Below, one piece after another: positions 24,701-31,953 of a DNA stretch of 62,840 nucleotides. Source of the stretch: Acidobacteriota bacterium (GTDB lineage Bacteria; Acidobacteriota; Vicinamibacteria; Vicinamibacterales; UBA8438); NCBI GenBank assembly GCA_009861545.1, contig VXME01000133.1, forward strand, positions 1 to 62,840, given 5' to 3'. Both the position numbers and the translations under genes were made by a program. Positions within the stretch are counted from its first letter, which is position 1, and every line of letters starts with the position of its first letter. The notes beneath the pieces are model-generated. The model made no database searches. It saw only the letters and a program-made list of their open reading frames with translations, and was not told where the DNA came from.

Positions 24701-24711
24701 TCGACTTCTAG
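21703..24711 (+). CDS. Oar-like TonB-dependent outer-membrane receptor
   Basis: A 1002-residue protein starting at TTG 21703 with AGAGGAGAG upstream, followed by a signal peptide (VVVGVLLLAPAAAFAQ, ending near residue 27). Residues 28-110 are a carboxypeptidase-regulatory-like beta sandwich (GISGTVSDNTGGVLPGVTV), then a plug domain (VRRQTLVTDEVLSTLP onward, about 120-250) and a large beta-barrel to the C-terminal Phe. This architecture matches Oar/'TonB-dependent receptor, CarboxypepD_reg' proteins, which are heavily expanded in Acidobacteriota. The ligand is unknown; such receptors often import oligosaccharides or large substrates or act in surface adhesion. It stands upstream of the duplicated lipoprotein cassette and may work with it. 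Confidence 0.9.
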   Translation: MNTVSRSRRTYVVVGVLLLAPAAAFAQGISGTVSDNTGGVLPGVTVTAASPALIEGQRVAISDSQGLYSIVDLRPGVYTVTFSLPGFSTIIREGIELTTGFTANVDSAMAVGGIEETITVTGAAPVVDVQNVRRQTLVTDEVLSTLPMSTKHVNNLVTLTPGFTGLADVGGRYSSQVGGEYHGKAGTKVAMDGMGIENSFGNSSYQINSAAVQEMVLQTTGVSADTNADGAVVNVIPKEGGNTFSGIAAGFFANDSMESQNLTQELKDAGLDTANSTLKMWDQSLSLGGPIKRDRLWFFLAGRSWGFSRRHAGVYWNQSTFPGAPPTGQPRYLTPPGADRKVVNFIPYTDMPDNRYSGRLEWYDSYLSRITWQAADNHKFNFTYDEQRACNCGSTNANRMQESAPGYRFDPNRLLQFTWTSTQTSRLLLEAGGTIAISQWNTFLMPGVEADEVLINDVGTGITYGNYGWLRGDPNNTDRYSQRFSVSYVTGSHNFKAGVQAEQLVDNVYLLNAGNNVHYRFRNGVPNRLTQWSTPYLQRDRARDTGFYAQDQWTINRWSINMGLRVDSLYGYSPAQQQPDDPNPVNPWGDFPRVNPWLPTRNFDRREGTPNWWDINPRVGVAYDLFGDGRTAIKGSLGRYVAKIGTEITNANNPIVRSVNSTNRAWNDANGNYVPDCDLGNFGANGECGAIDNNNFGQLNPNAILWDPDVLNSLRDSNWDMSAELQQELVQGLSMTVGYYFNNGGYNQQNDSKNRRTDNLAVTAADYSPYCVMAPSHTGLPGGGGNEICGLYDLNPDKFGQVENIITRTDKFGSDIRRNHFFNVTLDGRLANGIQFGGGFDTGRSIDDQCFTIDSPQEMLHCRVVTPFTAQTQVKAFGSIPLPGDLFISAAYQNLSGPDYNANLLISSADTVGLGRPLSAGWALVPLVAPQTLFEDRISRLDFRVSKIINYGRLRFQINLDAYNLMNTSDVRGVNSSYGPRWRAPNYIIDPRLVQIGGQIDF

Positions 24712-24783
24712 GAGTGCGCGGTCACTCGTGCGCATCCTGTCCCGGGCGGTCCGTCATGTCACGGATCGCCCGGTTTCTCTCCC

Positions 24784-26571
24784 GTGAAGTCCACGCTCTT
24801 CGCGATTCTGCTGACCGGGGCGTCGAGCGTGTGCTGCGGGGGCGCTCCCATGGGAACGGACGTGGATCGCGGGTCGGTTCCGGCGGCGGATGCAGGCGGA
24901 ACGCTCGCTGCGAACCGGGCCGGCGAGCGGGACTGGTTCACGGAACGCGCCGTTGCTGCGGGTCTCGATTTCACGCACACCAACGGCATGTCCGGCCGCT
25001 ACTACTTTCCGGAGCTGATCCCGGGCGGGGCGGGTCTGCTCGACTACGACAACGACGGCGACCTCGACGTCTATCTGGTGCAGGGACGCCCGCTCGGCGG
25101 GGGCCCCGGCCAGGGCCTCGTCATGCCCGCCCCGGACGCCGTCGTCCGACCCGGAGGCCGGCTCTACCGGAACGACCTGCGTGTGGAGGCCGACGGAACC
25201 CGATCGGTGCGTTTCACCGACGTGACCGAACGGAGCGGGATCGACGCCCCCGGCTACGGCATGGGCGTGGCGGCCGGAGACGTCACCAACGACGGCTGCA
25301 CGGACCTGTACCTGACGAACCTGGGCGCGAATCGACTGTTCCGCAACAACTGCGACGGTACCTTCACGGACGTGTCTGCGTCGAGCGGCGCCGAGGGCGG
25401 CGGCTGGAGCGTCTCGGCGGCCTTCGTCGACTACGACCGCGACGGCCGGCTGGATCTCTACGTCGGCAACTACGTGCAGTACAGCATCGAGACGGACCGT
25501 CCGTGCACCGGCCTTTCCGGCCGGCGGGACTACTGCACGCCGGAGGTGTACGCGCCGCAGGCCGACCGGCTCTACCGCAACCTGGGCGGCGGCCGGTTCG
25601 TCGACGAGACGGTCACGGCGCTCCCCGGCGCCCGGTTCGGACCGGCTCTCGGCGTGTCGACCGCCGACTTCGACGGCGACGGCTGGATCGACATCTACGT
25701 CGCCAACGACGTGCACGCCAACCTGCTGTGGATGAACCAGGGCGACGGGACGTTCCGGGAGGGCGGCCTGCTGTCCGGGGCCGCGCTGAGCGGAGACGGC
25801 GTGGCGGAAGCGAGCATGGGGGTGGACGCCGGAGACTTCGACAACGACGGAGACTTCGATCTGTTCATGACCCACCTGCCGACGGAAGGGAACAACCTGT
25901 ACGAGAACGATGGGTCCGCGTTCTTCGAGGACGTGAGCATCCGGAGCGGCCTGGGGCCGGCGAGCCACGGGCGCACCGGCTTCGGCGCCGCGTGGTTCGA
26001 CATCGACAACGACGGCTGGCTCGACCTGCTGGCGGTCAACGGCGCGATAGAGGCGATCGACGGGCGCGGCGACCACCCTTTTCCGTACGACGAGACCAAC
26101 CTGCTCTTCCGCAATCTCGGCAACCGACGATTCGAGGACGTCACGGACAGAGCGGGCGCCGCCCTGCGGTTGTCCGAGATCAGCCGCGGGGCAGCCTTCG
26201 GGGACATCGACAACGACGGCGACACCGACGTGGTCGTATCGAACAACACCGGGCGGGCGCGACTCTTCGTCAACGAGGTGGGCGCCGACAACCACTGGCT
26301 GGGACTGCGGCTCACCGGGAGCGACACGGAGCGCGACATGCTGGGCGCCCGCGTCGCCGTGTTGCGGACCGGCGAGGCGATCTGGCGGCAGGTGCGCATG
26401 GACGGCAGCTACGCCTCGGCGCACGATCCCCGGGTGCTCGTCGGACTGGGCCGGTCGGCGCAGGCGCCGCTCGTGCGCGTCATCTGGCCGAGCGGAAGGG
26501 TCGAAGAATGGACCGACCTCCCTGTCGACGGCTACACGACGCTGGTCGAGGGATCGGGGACGGCCCCATGA
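24784..26571 (+). CDS. CRTAC1-family FG-GAP/ASPIC repeat lipoprotein-like protein (copy 1)
   Basis: A 595-residue exported protein from GTG 24784. The N-terminus is hydrophobic and contains Cys18-Cys19 (GASSVCCGG), a non-canonical lipobox. The body has repeated VCBS/FG-GAP calcium-binding loops with DxDxDG cores (DYDNDGDLD, DYDRDGRLD, DFDGDGWID, DFDNDGDFD, DIDNDGWLD, DIDNDGDTD), forming a beta-propeller. The C-terminus is a UnbV/ASPIC domain ending in WPSGRVEEW. CRTAC1-type proteins are extracellular and their function is not known. The stop overlaps the next TPR gene (ATGA). It is clearly paralogous to the protein at 28403-30265. Confidence 0.85.
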   Translation: MKSTLFAILLTGASSVCCGGAPMGTDVDRGSVPAADAGGTLAANRAGERDWFTERAVAAGLDFTHTNGMSGRYYFPELIPGGAGLLDYDNDGDLDVYLVQGRPLGGGPGQGLVMPAPDAVVRPGGRLYRNDLRVEADGTRSVRFTDVTERSGIDAPGYGMGVAAGDVTNDGCTDLYLTNLGANRLFRNNCDGTFTDVSASSGAEGGGWSVSAAFVDYDRDGRLDLYVGNYVQYSIETDRPCTGLSGRRDYCTPEVYAPQADRLYRNLGGGRFVDETVTALPGARFGPALGVSTADFDGDGWIDIYVANDVHANLLWMNQGDGTFREGGLLSGAALSGDGVAEASMGVDAGDFDNDGDFDLFMTHLPTEGNNLYENDGSAFFEDVSIRSGLGPASHGRTGFGAAWFDIDNDGWLDLLAVNGAIEAIDGRGDHPFPYDETNLLFRNLGNRRFEDVTDRAGAALRLSEISRGAAFGDIDNDGDTDVVVSNNTGRARLFVNEVGADNHWLGLRLTGSDTERDMLGARVAVLRTGEAIWRQVRMDGSYASAHDPRVLVGLGRSAQAPLVRVIWPSGRVEEWTDLPVDGYTTLVEGSGTAP

Positions 26572-28286
26572 TGCCGGGAACTCGTGGCAAGCGCCCCGCT
26601 GCGTTCGGACTCCTGGACCGACGCCGCGGTCGGACGCGTCTCGCGAGCGCGAGCGAAGCGATCGCGGGCGTCGCGCTGCTGGTCTGGTTCGCGATCGCGG
26701 CCGGCGGCTGCGGCGCCGGCCCGGATGCGGAGCGCGAGACCCCGCCGACCGCCGCCCTGCCGGACCTTTCCGCCGCCGACGTGTTCGTGAGGGACCAGGT
26801 GCGCGCGCGGCACGCGTCGCTGACGGCCATTGTGCAGACGCCGACCGCGAACGCGGCAGCGCGCGCCGAAGCCTACGGCGACATGGGAAAGCTGCTGATG
26901 GCCGCGGCGCTGCACGATGCCGCCGAGCCGCACCTGCGGCGGGCGCAGACGCTGGCGCCGGACGACGCGCGCTGGTCGTACTATCTCGGCCACCTGCACA
27001 GGACGACCGGCGCGTTGGAGGAATCCGTCGCCGCTTTCAACCACGTGCTGAGCATCCGGCCGGACGACCCGCTGACCTTGCTCTGGCTGGGCGAGGTGCA
27101 CCTCCTGCTGGGACGGCCCGAAGAGGCGGACCCCCTGTTCAGGACGCAGCTCGCCATGCAGCCCGACTCGGTCGTCGCCCACGTCGGCATCGGCCGCGCT
27201 GCGCTCGCGGCCAACGACTACGCCCGCGCCGTCGAGTTCCTGGAAGAGGGGCTGCGGCTCAGCGAGCAGACGGCCGTCGGCGTCCACTATCCTCTGGCCC
27301 TCGCCTACCGGGGCCTCGGCCGGCTCGATCGGGCCGAGGCGCACATGCGGCAGCGCGCGGACGTTGCGATCCTGGCAGAGGACCCGCTGATGGAAGAGCT
27401 CGACGCGCTGATCGAGAGTCCGCGGGCCTACGAGCGACGGGGGAATCGAGCGCTCAGCCGACGCGACTGGGTCACGGCCGCCGAGCACTTCAGGCGGGGA
27501 TTGGTCCTGGAGCCTGGCGACCCGACCCTGCGGCACCGGCTCGCCACGGTGCTGTACCAGATGGGCGACCCGGGCGGGGCCTTCGTCGAGTTCGAACGGA
27601 TCCTGCAGACCGCGCCCGACTTCGCGCTGGCCCACTTCAGCCTGGGCGTGCTGCTGGAAGGGGCGGGGCGCCGCCCGGAGGCGATCGCGCGCTTCGAGGC
27701 GGCCGCGCGCCACGAGCCGGCCTACGTCGAGGCGCGGCTCGCCCTGGCCGGCCTGCTGCGCCGGGAGGGCCGCTTCGAGGACGCGCTGCTGCAGTACGAG
27801 CGGGTCATGGAGGAGGGCGCCTCGGGCGATCCGCGGATCGAGGAAGCGCCGTTCGGTCACGCCATTGCGCTCGTCCGCCTCGGCCGCCACGGCGACGCGC
27901 GGAACCGATTCAGCGAGGGAATGACGGCCTACCCGGATCAGCCCTTCTTCGTCCACGCGCTGGCGCGTCTCCTCGCGGGCACAACCGATCCGGATGTCAG
28001 GGACGGCGCCAGCGCCCGCGCGCTCATGGAGGGGCTCCCGGAGGCCGCCCGTACCCTCGACCTGGGCGAGTCGATGGCCATGGCTCTGGCGGCAACCGGC
28101 CGCTTCGGCGCGGCGGCGGATTGGCAGCGGAACGCCGTCGACCGGGCCGCGCGCGGGGGCCGCCCGGACCTCGTGCCGCGCATGCGCGAGAGGCTGGCGC
28201 ACTACGAGCGCGGTCTCCCGTGGCGCAGTGACGATCCGGTCGAGTTCGATCCGTTTCTCGAACGGTCGGCGGGCGCGATTCGCTAG
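26568..28286 (+). CDS. TPR-repeat lipoprotein (copy 1)
   Basis: A 572-residue protein whose start ATG 26568 overlaps the stop of the CRTAC1 gene (ATGATG run). A signal peptide ends in a lipobox (FAIAAGGC, Cys about residue 48), so it should be a membrane-anchored lipoprotein facing the periplasm or surface. About 12-14 tetratricopeptide repeats fill residues 95-540, with typical xxAxxxYxxAL/P patterns. TPR superhelices hold protein complexes, so it likely scaffolds the CRTAC1 partner. It is homologous along its length to the TPR protein at 30262-31917. The downstream 52-bp palindromic element lies 4 nt after its stop. Confidence 0.85.
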   Translation: MMPGTRGKRPAAFGLLDRRRGRTRLASASEAIAGVALLVWFAIAAGGCGAGPDAERETPPTAALPDLSAADVFVRDQVRARHASLTAIVQTPTANAAARAEAYGDMGKLLMAAALHDAAEPHLRRAQTLAPDDARWSYYLGHLHRTTGALEESVAAFNHVLSIRPDDPLTLLWLGEVHLLLGRPEEADPLFRTQLAMQPDSVVAHVGIGRAALAANDYARAVEFLEEGLRLSEQTAVGVHYPLALAYRGLGRLDRAEAHMRQRADVAILAEDPLMEELDALIESPRAYERRGNRALSRRDWVTAAEHFRRGLVLEPGDPTLRHRLATVLYQMGDPGGAFVEFERILQTAPDFALAHFSLGVLLEGAGRRPEAIARFEAAARHEPAYVEARLALAGLLRREGRFEDALLQYERVMEEGASGDPRIEEAPFGHAIALVRLGRHGDARNRFSEGMTAYPDQPFFVHALARLLAGTTDPDVRDGASARALMEGLPEAARTLDLGESMAMALAATGRFGAAADWQRNAVDRAARGGRPDLVPRMRERLAHYERGLPWRSDDPVEFDPFLERSAGAIR

Positions 28287-28290
28287 GCTG

Positions 28291-28342
28291 GGAGCCTGCG
28301 CCGCAGAACGGCGTAGACTCCTTGGCAGACCCGAGTTGGGTG
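28291..28342 (+). repeat. Dispersed REP-like palindromic element, copy 1
   Basis: An approximately 50-bp element found also at 62790-62840. The core is a hairpin: AGCCTGCGCCG (28293-28303), loop CAGAA, CGGCGTAGACT (28309-28319), with one C-A mismatch and one G-U pair as RNA. It is followed by a conserved CAG(A/G)CCCG..TTGGG tail. It begins 4 nt after a TAG stop, so it could act as a terminator-like REP element. The two copies are nearly identical across about 50 bases. Confidence 0.75.
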
Positions 28343-28402
28343 GCACGCGGAGGCCGTAGCGCGACCGCGGCGGTCGCGGTCGTCGACGCTTGTCGGGCCA
28401 GG

Positions 28403-30265
28403 ATGGATCCCATGGGGACGGGCGCGATCCGGATCGTGCTGCTCGCAGCGGTCGTCGGCGGGTGTGCCGCGGACCCGGCTTCACGGGCGGGCTCCGCGGG
28501 GGCCGGGCCATCAGAGGATGCCCGCCGCACGACGACGAATGCGCTCGATTCAGACTGGTTCGTCGAGCGCGCCGCCGAGCTGGGTCTCGACTTCGTGCAC
28601 TTCAACGGTGCGTCGGGACACTTCTACTACCCGGAGATCCTGCCCCCCGGCGTCGGTCTGCTCGACTACGACAACGACGGCGACCTCGACGTGTTCCTGG
28701 TGCAGGGCAGCATGCTCGGCCCGGACCCGAACGTCGCCGATATCCTGATTCCGCCCGCGTCCCCGGGCCCGCTCACCGGCCGCCTCTACCGCAACGACCT
28801 CGAGATCGGCCCCGACGGGAGCAGATCGTGGCGCTTCGTCGACGTGACCGCGCAGAGCGGCCTGCACGCCGACGGCTACGGGTTCGGGGTGGCGGCGGGA
28901 GACATCCACAACGACGGCTGGATCGATCTGCTCGTGACGAGCTTCGAATCGGAACGGCTCTTTCGCAACGAGGGCGACGGGACGTTCACCGACGTGTCGG
29001 ACCGGGCCGGCATCGAGGCGCGGAACGCGTTCGGCGTTTCGGCGGCGTTCGTCGACTACGACCGGGACGGCTGGCTGGATCTGTACATCGGCGACAACGT
29101 CGACTACGGCCTCGACAACCGCACCGTCTGTCCCAACACGGCGGGCGCCCGTGACTACTGCCCTCCGGAAACGTACGGGGGGCTGCCGGACCGCCTCTAT
29201 CGAAACCTGGGGAACGGCAGGTTCGACGACGTCAGCGCGACGGCGCTCCGGCACGTCAATACCGGCGGGGTCTCGCGCGCGACGCTGGGGCGATTCGGAC
29301 CGGCACTGGGCGTGGCCACCGCCGACTACGACGGCGACGGCTGGCTCGACATCTACGTGGCCAACGACGGCACCGAGAACCTCCTCTGGATCAACCAGCG
29401 GGACGGCACGCTCACGGACGCCGCCCTGCTCTCCGGCGCGGCGCTGAGCGGCCTCGGCACCCCCGAGGCCGGCATGGGCGTGGACGCGGGCGACTTCGAC
29501 GACGACGGCGACGAAGATCTGTTCATGACCCACCTGACGACGGAGGGGAACAACCTCTACGTCAACGACGGGTCCGGGATGTTCCGGGACGAGAGCGCGG
29601 CGTCGCGGCTGGGGCCGGGCAGCCTGCCGTACACCGGCTGGGGCTCGGCGTGGTTCGACTTCGACAACGACGGGCGGCTCGACGTCATGGCGGTCAACGG
29701 CACGGTGGTGGCGGTGGACGGGCGCGAAGACGACCCGTTCCCGTACGGACAGCGCAACACGCTGTTCCGCAATCTGGGCGGCCGGCGCTTCGAGGACGTC
29801 ACGGATCGAGCCGGCGCGGTGTTCGAGCTGTCGGAGGTGAGTCGCGGCGCCGCGTTCGGCGACGTCGACAACGACGGGGACATGGACGTGCTGGTCGGCA
29901 ACAACACCGGTCCCGTACGACTGCTCGTCAACACGATCGGCAACCGCCGGCACTGGGTGGGCCTGCGGCTGGTGGGGAGCATGGACGGTTCCGCAGCCGG
30001 GCACGGAAGGGACATGCTGGGCGCGCGGGTGGCGGTTGTCCGCGACGGCGAGCCGACGCGTTGGCGGCGCGTCCGCAGCGACGGGAGCTATGCATCGGCC
30101 AACGACCCGCGCGTGCTCGTCGGGCTCGGCGATTCCGCAACTGCTCCGGACGTGCAGGTGCGCTGGCCGAGCGGGCACACCGAGGCGTGGGACGACGTGG
30201 CGGTCGATCGCTACACCACGCTGATCGAGGGACAAGGACGACTCCTGCCGGAGGCGACGCGATGA
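28403..30265 (+). CDS. CRTAC1-family FG-GAP/ASPIC repeat lipoprotein (copy 2)
   Basis: A 620-residue lipoprotein: ATG 28403 (or 28412, which has AGGATGG upstream), signal LLAAVVGGC with a good lipobox (VGG|C). The body has DYDNDGDLD, DYDRDGWLD, DYDGDGWLD, DFDDDGDED, DFDNDGRLD and DVDNDGDMD loops and a C-terminal ASPIC domain (RWPSGHTEAW). It closely parallels the copy at 24784-26571, for example FGPALGVATADYDGDGWLD against FGPALGVSTADFDGDGWID. Stop overlaps the next TPR gene by ATGA, as in copy 1. It has a canonical lipobox, which copy 1 lacks, so the two may be anchored differently. Confidence 0.9.
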   Translation: MDPMGTGAIRIVLLAAVVGGCAADPASRAGSAGAGPSEDARRTTTNALDSDWFVERAAELGLDFVHFNGASGHFYYPEILPPGVGLLDYDNDGDLDVFLVQGSMLGPDPNVADILIPPASPGPLTGRLYRNDLEIGPDGSRSWRFVDVTAQSGLHADGYGFGVAAGDIHNDGWIDLLVTSFESERLFRNEGDGTFTDVSDRAGIEARNAFGVSAAFVDYDRDGWLDLYIGDNVDYGLDNRTVCPNTAGARDYCPPETYGGLPDRLYRNLGNGRFDDVSATALRHVNTGGVSRATLGRFGPALGVATADYDGDGWLDIYVANDGTENLLWINQRDGTLTDAALLSGAALSGLGTPEAGMGVDAGDFDDDGDEDLFMTHLTTEGNNLYVNDGSGMFRDESAASRLGPGSLPYTGWGSAWFDFDNDGRLDVMAVNGTVVAVDGREDDPFPYGQRNTLFRNLGGRRFEDVTDRAGAVFELSEVSRGAAFGDVDNDGDMDVLVGNNTGPVRLLVNTIGNRRHWVGLRLVGSMDGSAAGHGRDMLGARVAVVRDGEPTRWRRVRSDGSYASANDPRVLVGLGDSATAPDVQVRWPSGHTEAWDDVAVDRYTTLIEGQGRLLPEATR

Positions 30266-31917
30266 ACTTCGACCCGCGTGCCGGACTGTCGTACGCGATC
30301 TGCCTGGTCGGCGTCCTGGCCGGGGGCTGCGACACCGGCGACACCGGGACGAACGGCCCCGCCGGGTCGTCTCCCGCCGCGGCGGGATCGGTGTTGCTCC
30401 CGCCGGAAGGCCACGGGCTGCTTCCCGTCACGATGCCCGACTTCGCATCCATGACCGAGCCGGTCGCGCAGCAGATGCGGACCTACCAGACGGCGGTCCG
30501 CGTGCGCCTGGGAGCCGCGGCGGCCGAGCCGGAGGCGCTCGGCGACGCCTACGGCCGGCTCGGCATGCTGCTTCTGGCGGCGACCTACGTCGACGCGGCC
30601 GAGGCGAGCCTCCGCAACGCACAGACGCTGCTGCCGGACGACGTCCGGTGGCCGTACTACCTGGGGCGGGTCCACGAAGCGAACGGCGCTCTCGAGGCAT
30701 CCGCGGTGTCGTACCGGCGGGCTGTCGAGCTGCGGCCGAGCGATCTGGCGGCGCGTGTGGTGCTCGCCAACGTGCTCTTCACGGGGGGCGATCTCGAGGC
30801 GGCGGAGCAGATGTACAGCCAGGCTCTCGAGCGCCACCCGGACGCGCCGACGGCGCACGCAGGTCTGGGGCGCGTCGCCCTGGCCCGCCGGGAATACGCG
30901 GATGCGGTTGCGCGCTTCGAGCAGGGCCTGGCCGCCGCCCCGTGGGCGAACGCCTTGCACTACCCGCTCGCGCTGGCGTTCCGGGGGCTCGGCGACACGG
31001 AACGGGCCGAGACGCACCTGCGGTTGCAAGGCGACGTGGAGATCGTGCCGCCGGATCCGCTGCGGCAGGAGCTCGACGAGCTTCTCGAGAGCGCGAACGC
31101 GTACAACATCCGGGGCGGCCGCGCGCTCGACGCGGGCAACTACCGCGCCGCCGCGGATCTGTTCCGCCGCGGCCTGGAGCTCGACCCGGAGGATCCCTCC
31201 CTGCGGCAACGCCTCGGCGTCGCGCTGTTCCAGTTGGGCGACGTCGCCGGCGCCAGACAGGCGTTCGAGCGCGTGGTGCGGACGGCGCCGGAGCACACCG
31301 AGGGACAGTTCAGTCTTGGCGTGCTCCTGGCCGACCAGGGACGGCACGATGAAGCGATCGAGCACCTGTCGACCGTTCTGGAGCACGACGCGGCCTATGT
31401 CCCGGCGCGGGTGCAGCTCGCGGAAGCGCTCGCCCGCACCGGGCGTCCCGACGAGGCCATCCCTCACTACGAACAGGCGCTCGCGCTGGACCCGACGCGG
31501 CGGGAAGCGGCCTACGGCGCCGCCATGGCCTACGTCCGCATGGAGCGCTACGCCGTCGCGCGCGACCGCCTGGAGCGGGGTCTCGACGCGGACCCCGAGA
31601 ATCGGATGTTCCGGCACGCGCTCGCCCGCGTCCTGGCCAGCGCGCCGGACGCCGGGGTGCGGGACGGAGAGCGGGCGATGGCCATCCTCGAACCGCTGCT
31701 GGCGGAGGCGCCGGACCTCTCGCTCGGGGAGACGACCGCGATGGCGCTCGCGGAGATGGGACTCTACTCGCAAGCGGCGGCCGTGCAGCGCGACATCCTG
31801 GAGGCCGCCCGCCGGGCCGGCCTCGCCGATGCGGCGGACCGGATGACGGGAAACCTCGCGCTGTACGAGGCAGGCCGCCCGTCGCGGACGCCGTTCACCG
31901 ACGCCGAGCTGCCCTGA
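30262..31917 (+). CDS. TPR-repeat lipoprotein (copy 2)
   Basis: A 551-residue protein starting at ATG 30262 within the ATGA overlap of its CRTAC1 partner. The signal ends in VLAGGC (lipobox Cys near residue 23), and TPR repeats span about residues 95-500, including ALGDAYGRLGMLLLAATY and FRRGLELDPEDPSLRQRLG. Corresponding segments in the copy-1 protein match position by position (YYLGRVHEANGALEAS with YYLGHLHRTTGALEES), so the cassette was duplicated as a pair. Likely role: scaffold for the CRTAC1 partner at the envelope. The gene faces the convergent cytochrome/TPR gene at 31954. Confidence 0.9.
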   Translation: MNFDPRAGLSYAICLVGVLAGGCDTGDTGTNGPAGSSPAAAGSVLLPPEGHGLLPVTMPDFASMTEPVAQQMRTYQTAVRVRLGAAAAEPEALGDAYGRLGMLLLAATYVDAAEASLRNAQTLLPDDVRWPYYLGRVHEANGALEASAVSYRRAVELRPSDLAARVVLANVLFTGGDLEAAEQMYSQALERHPDAPTAHAGLGRVALARREYADAVARFEQGLAAAPWANALHYPLALAFRGLGDTERAETHLRLQGDVEIVPPDPLRQELDELLESANAYNIRGGRALDAGNYRAAADLFRRGLELDPEDPSLRQRLGVALFQLGDVAGARQAFERVVRTAPEHTEGQFSLGVLLADQGRHDEAIEHLSTVLEHDAAYVPARVQLAEALARTGRPDEAIPHYEQALALDPTRREAAYGAAMAYVRMERYAVARDRLERGLDADPENRMFRHALARVLASAPDAGVRDGERAMAILEPLLAEAPDLSLGETTAMALAEMGLYSQAAAVQRDILEAARRAGLADAADRMTGNLALYEAGRPSRTPFTDAELP

Positions 31918-31953
31918 GCGCGTGCGCCGGAGGCTGCCGGGATCCTGCAGCGC

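Noticed and set aside
23295-26567. Upstream in-frame extension of the first TPR protein
   Set aside because: It reads antisense-like Arg/Pro-rich sequence through the TonB receptor and CRTAC1 genes; the ATG at 26568 begins the lipoprotein signal.
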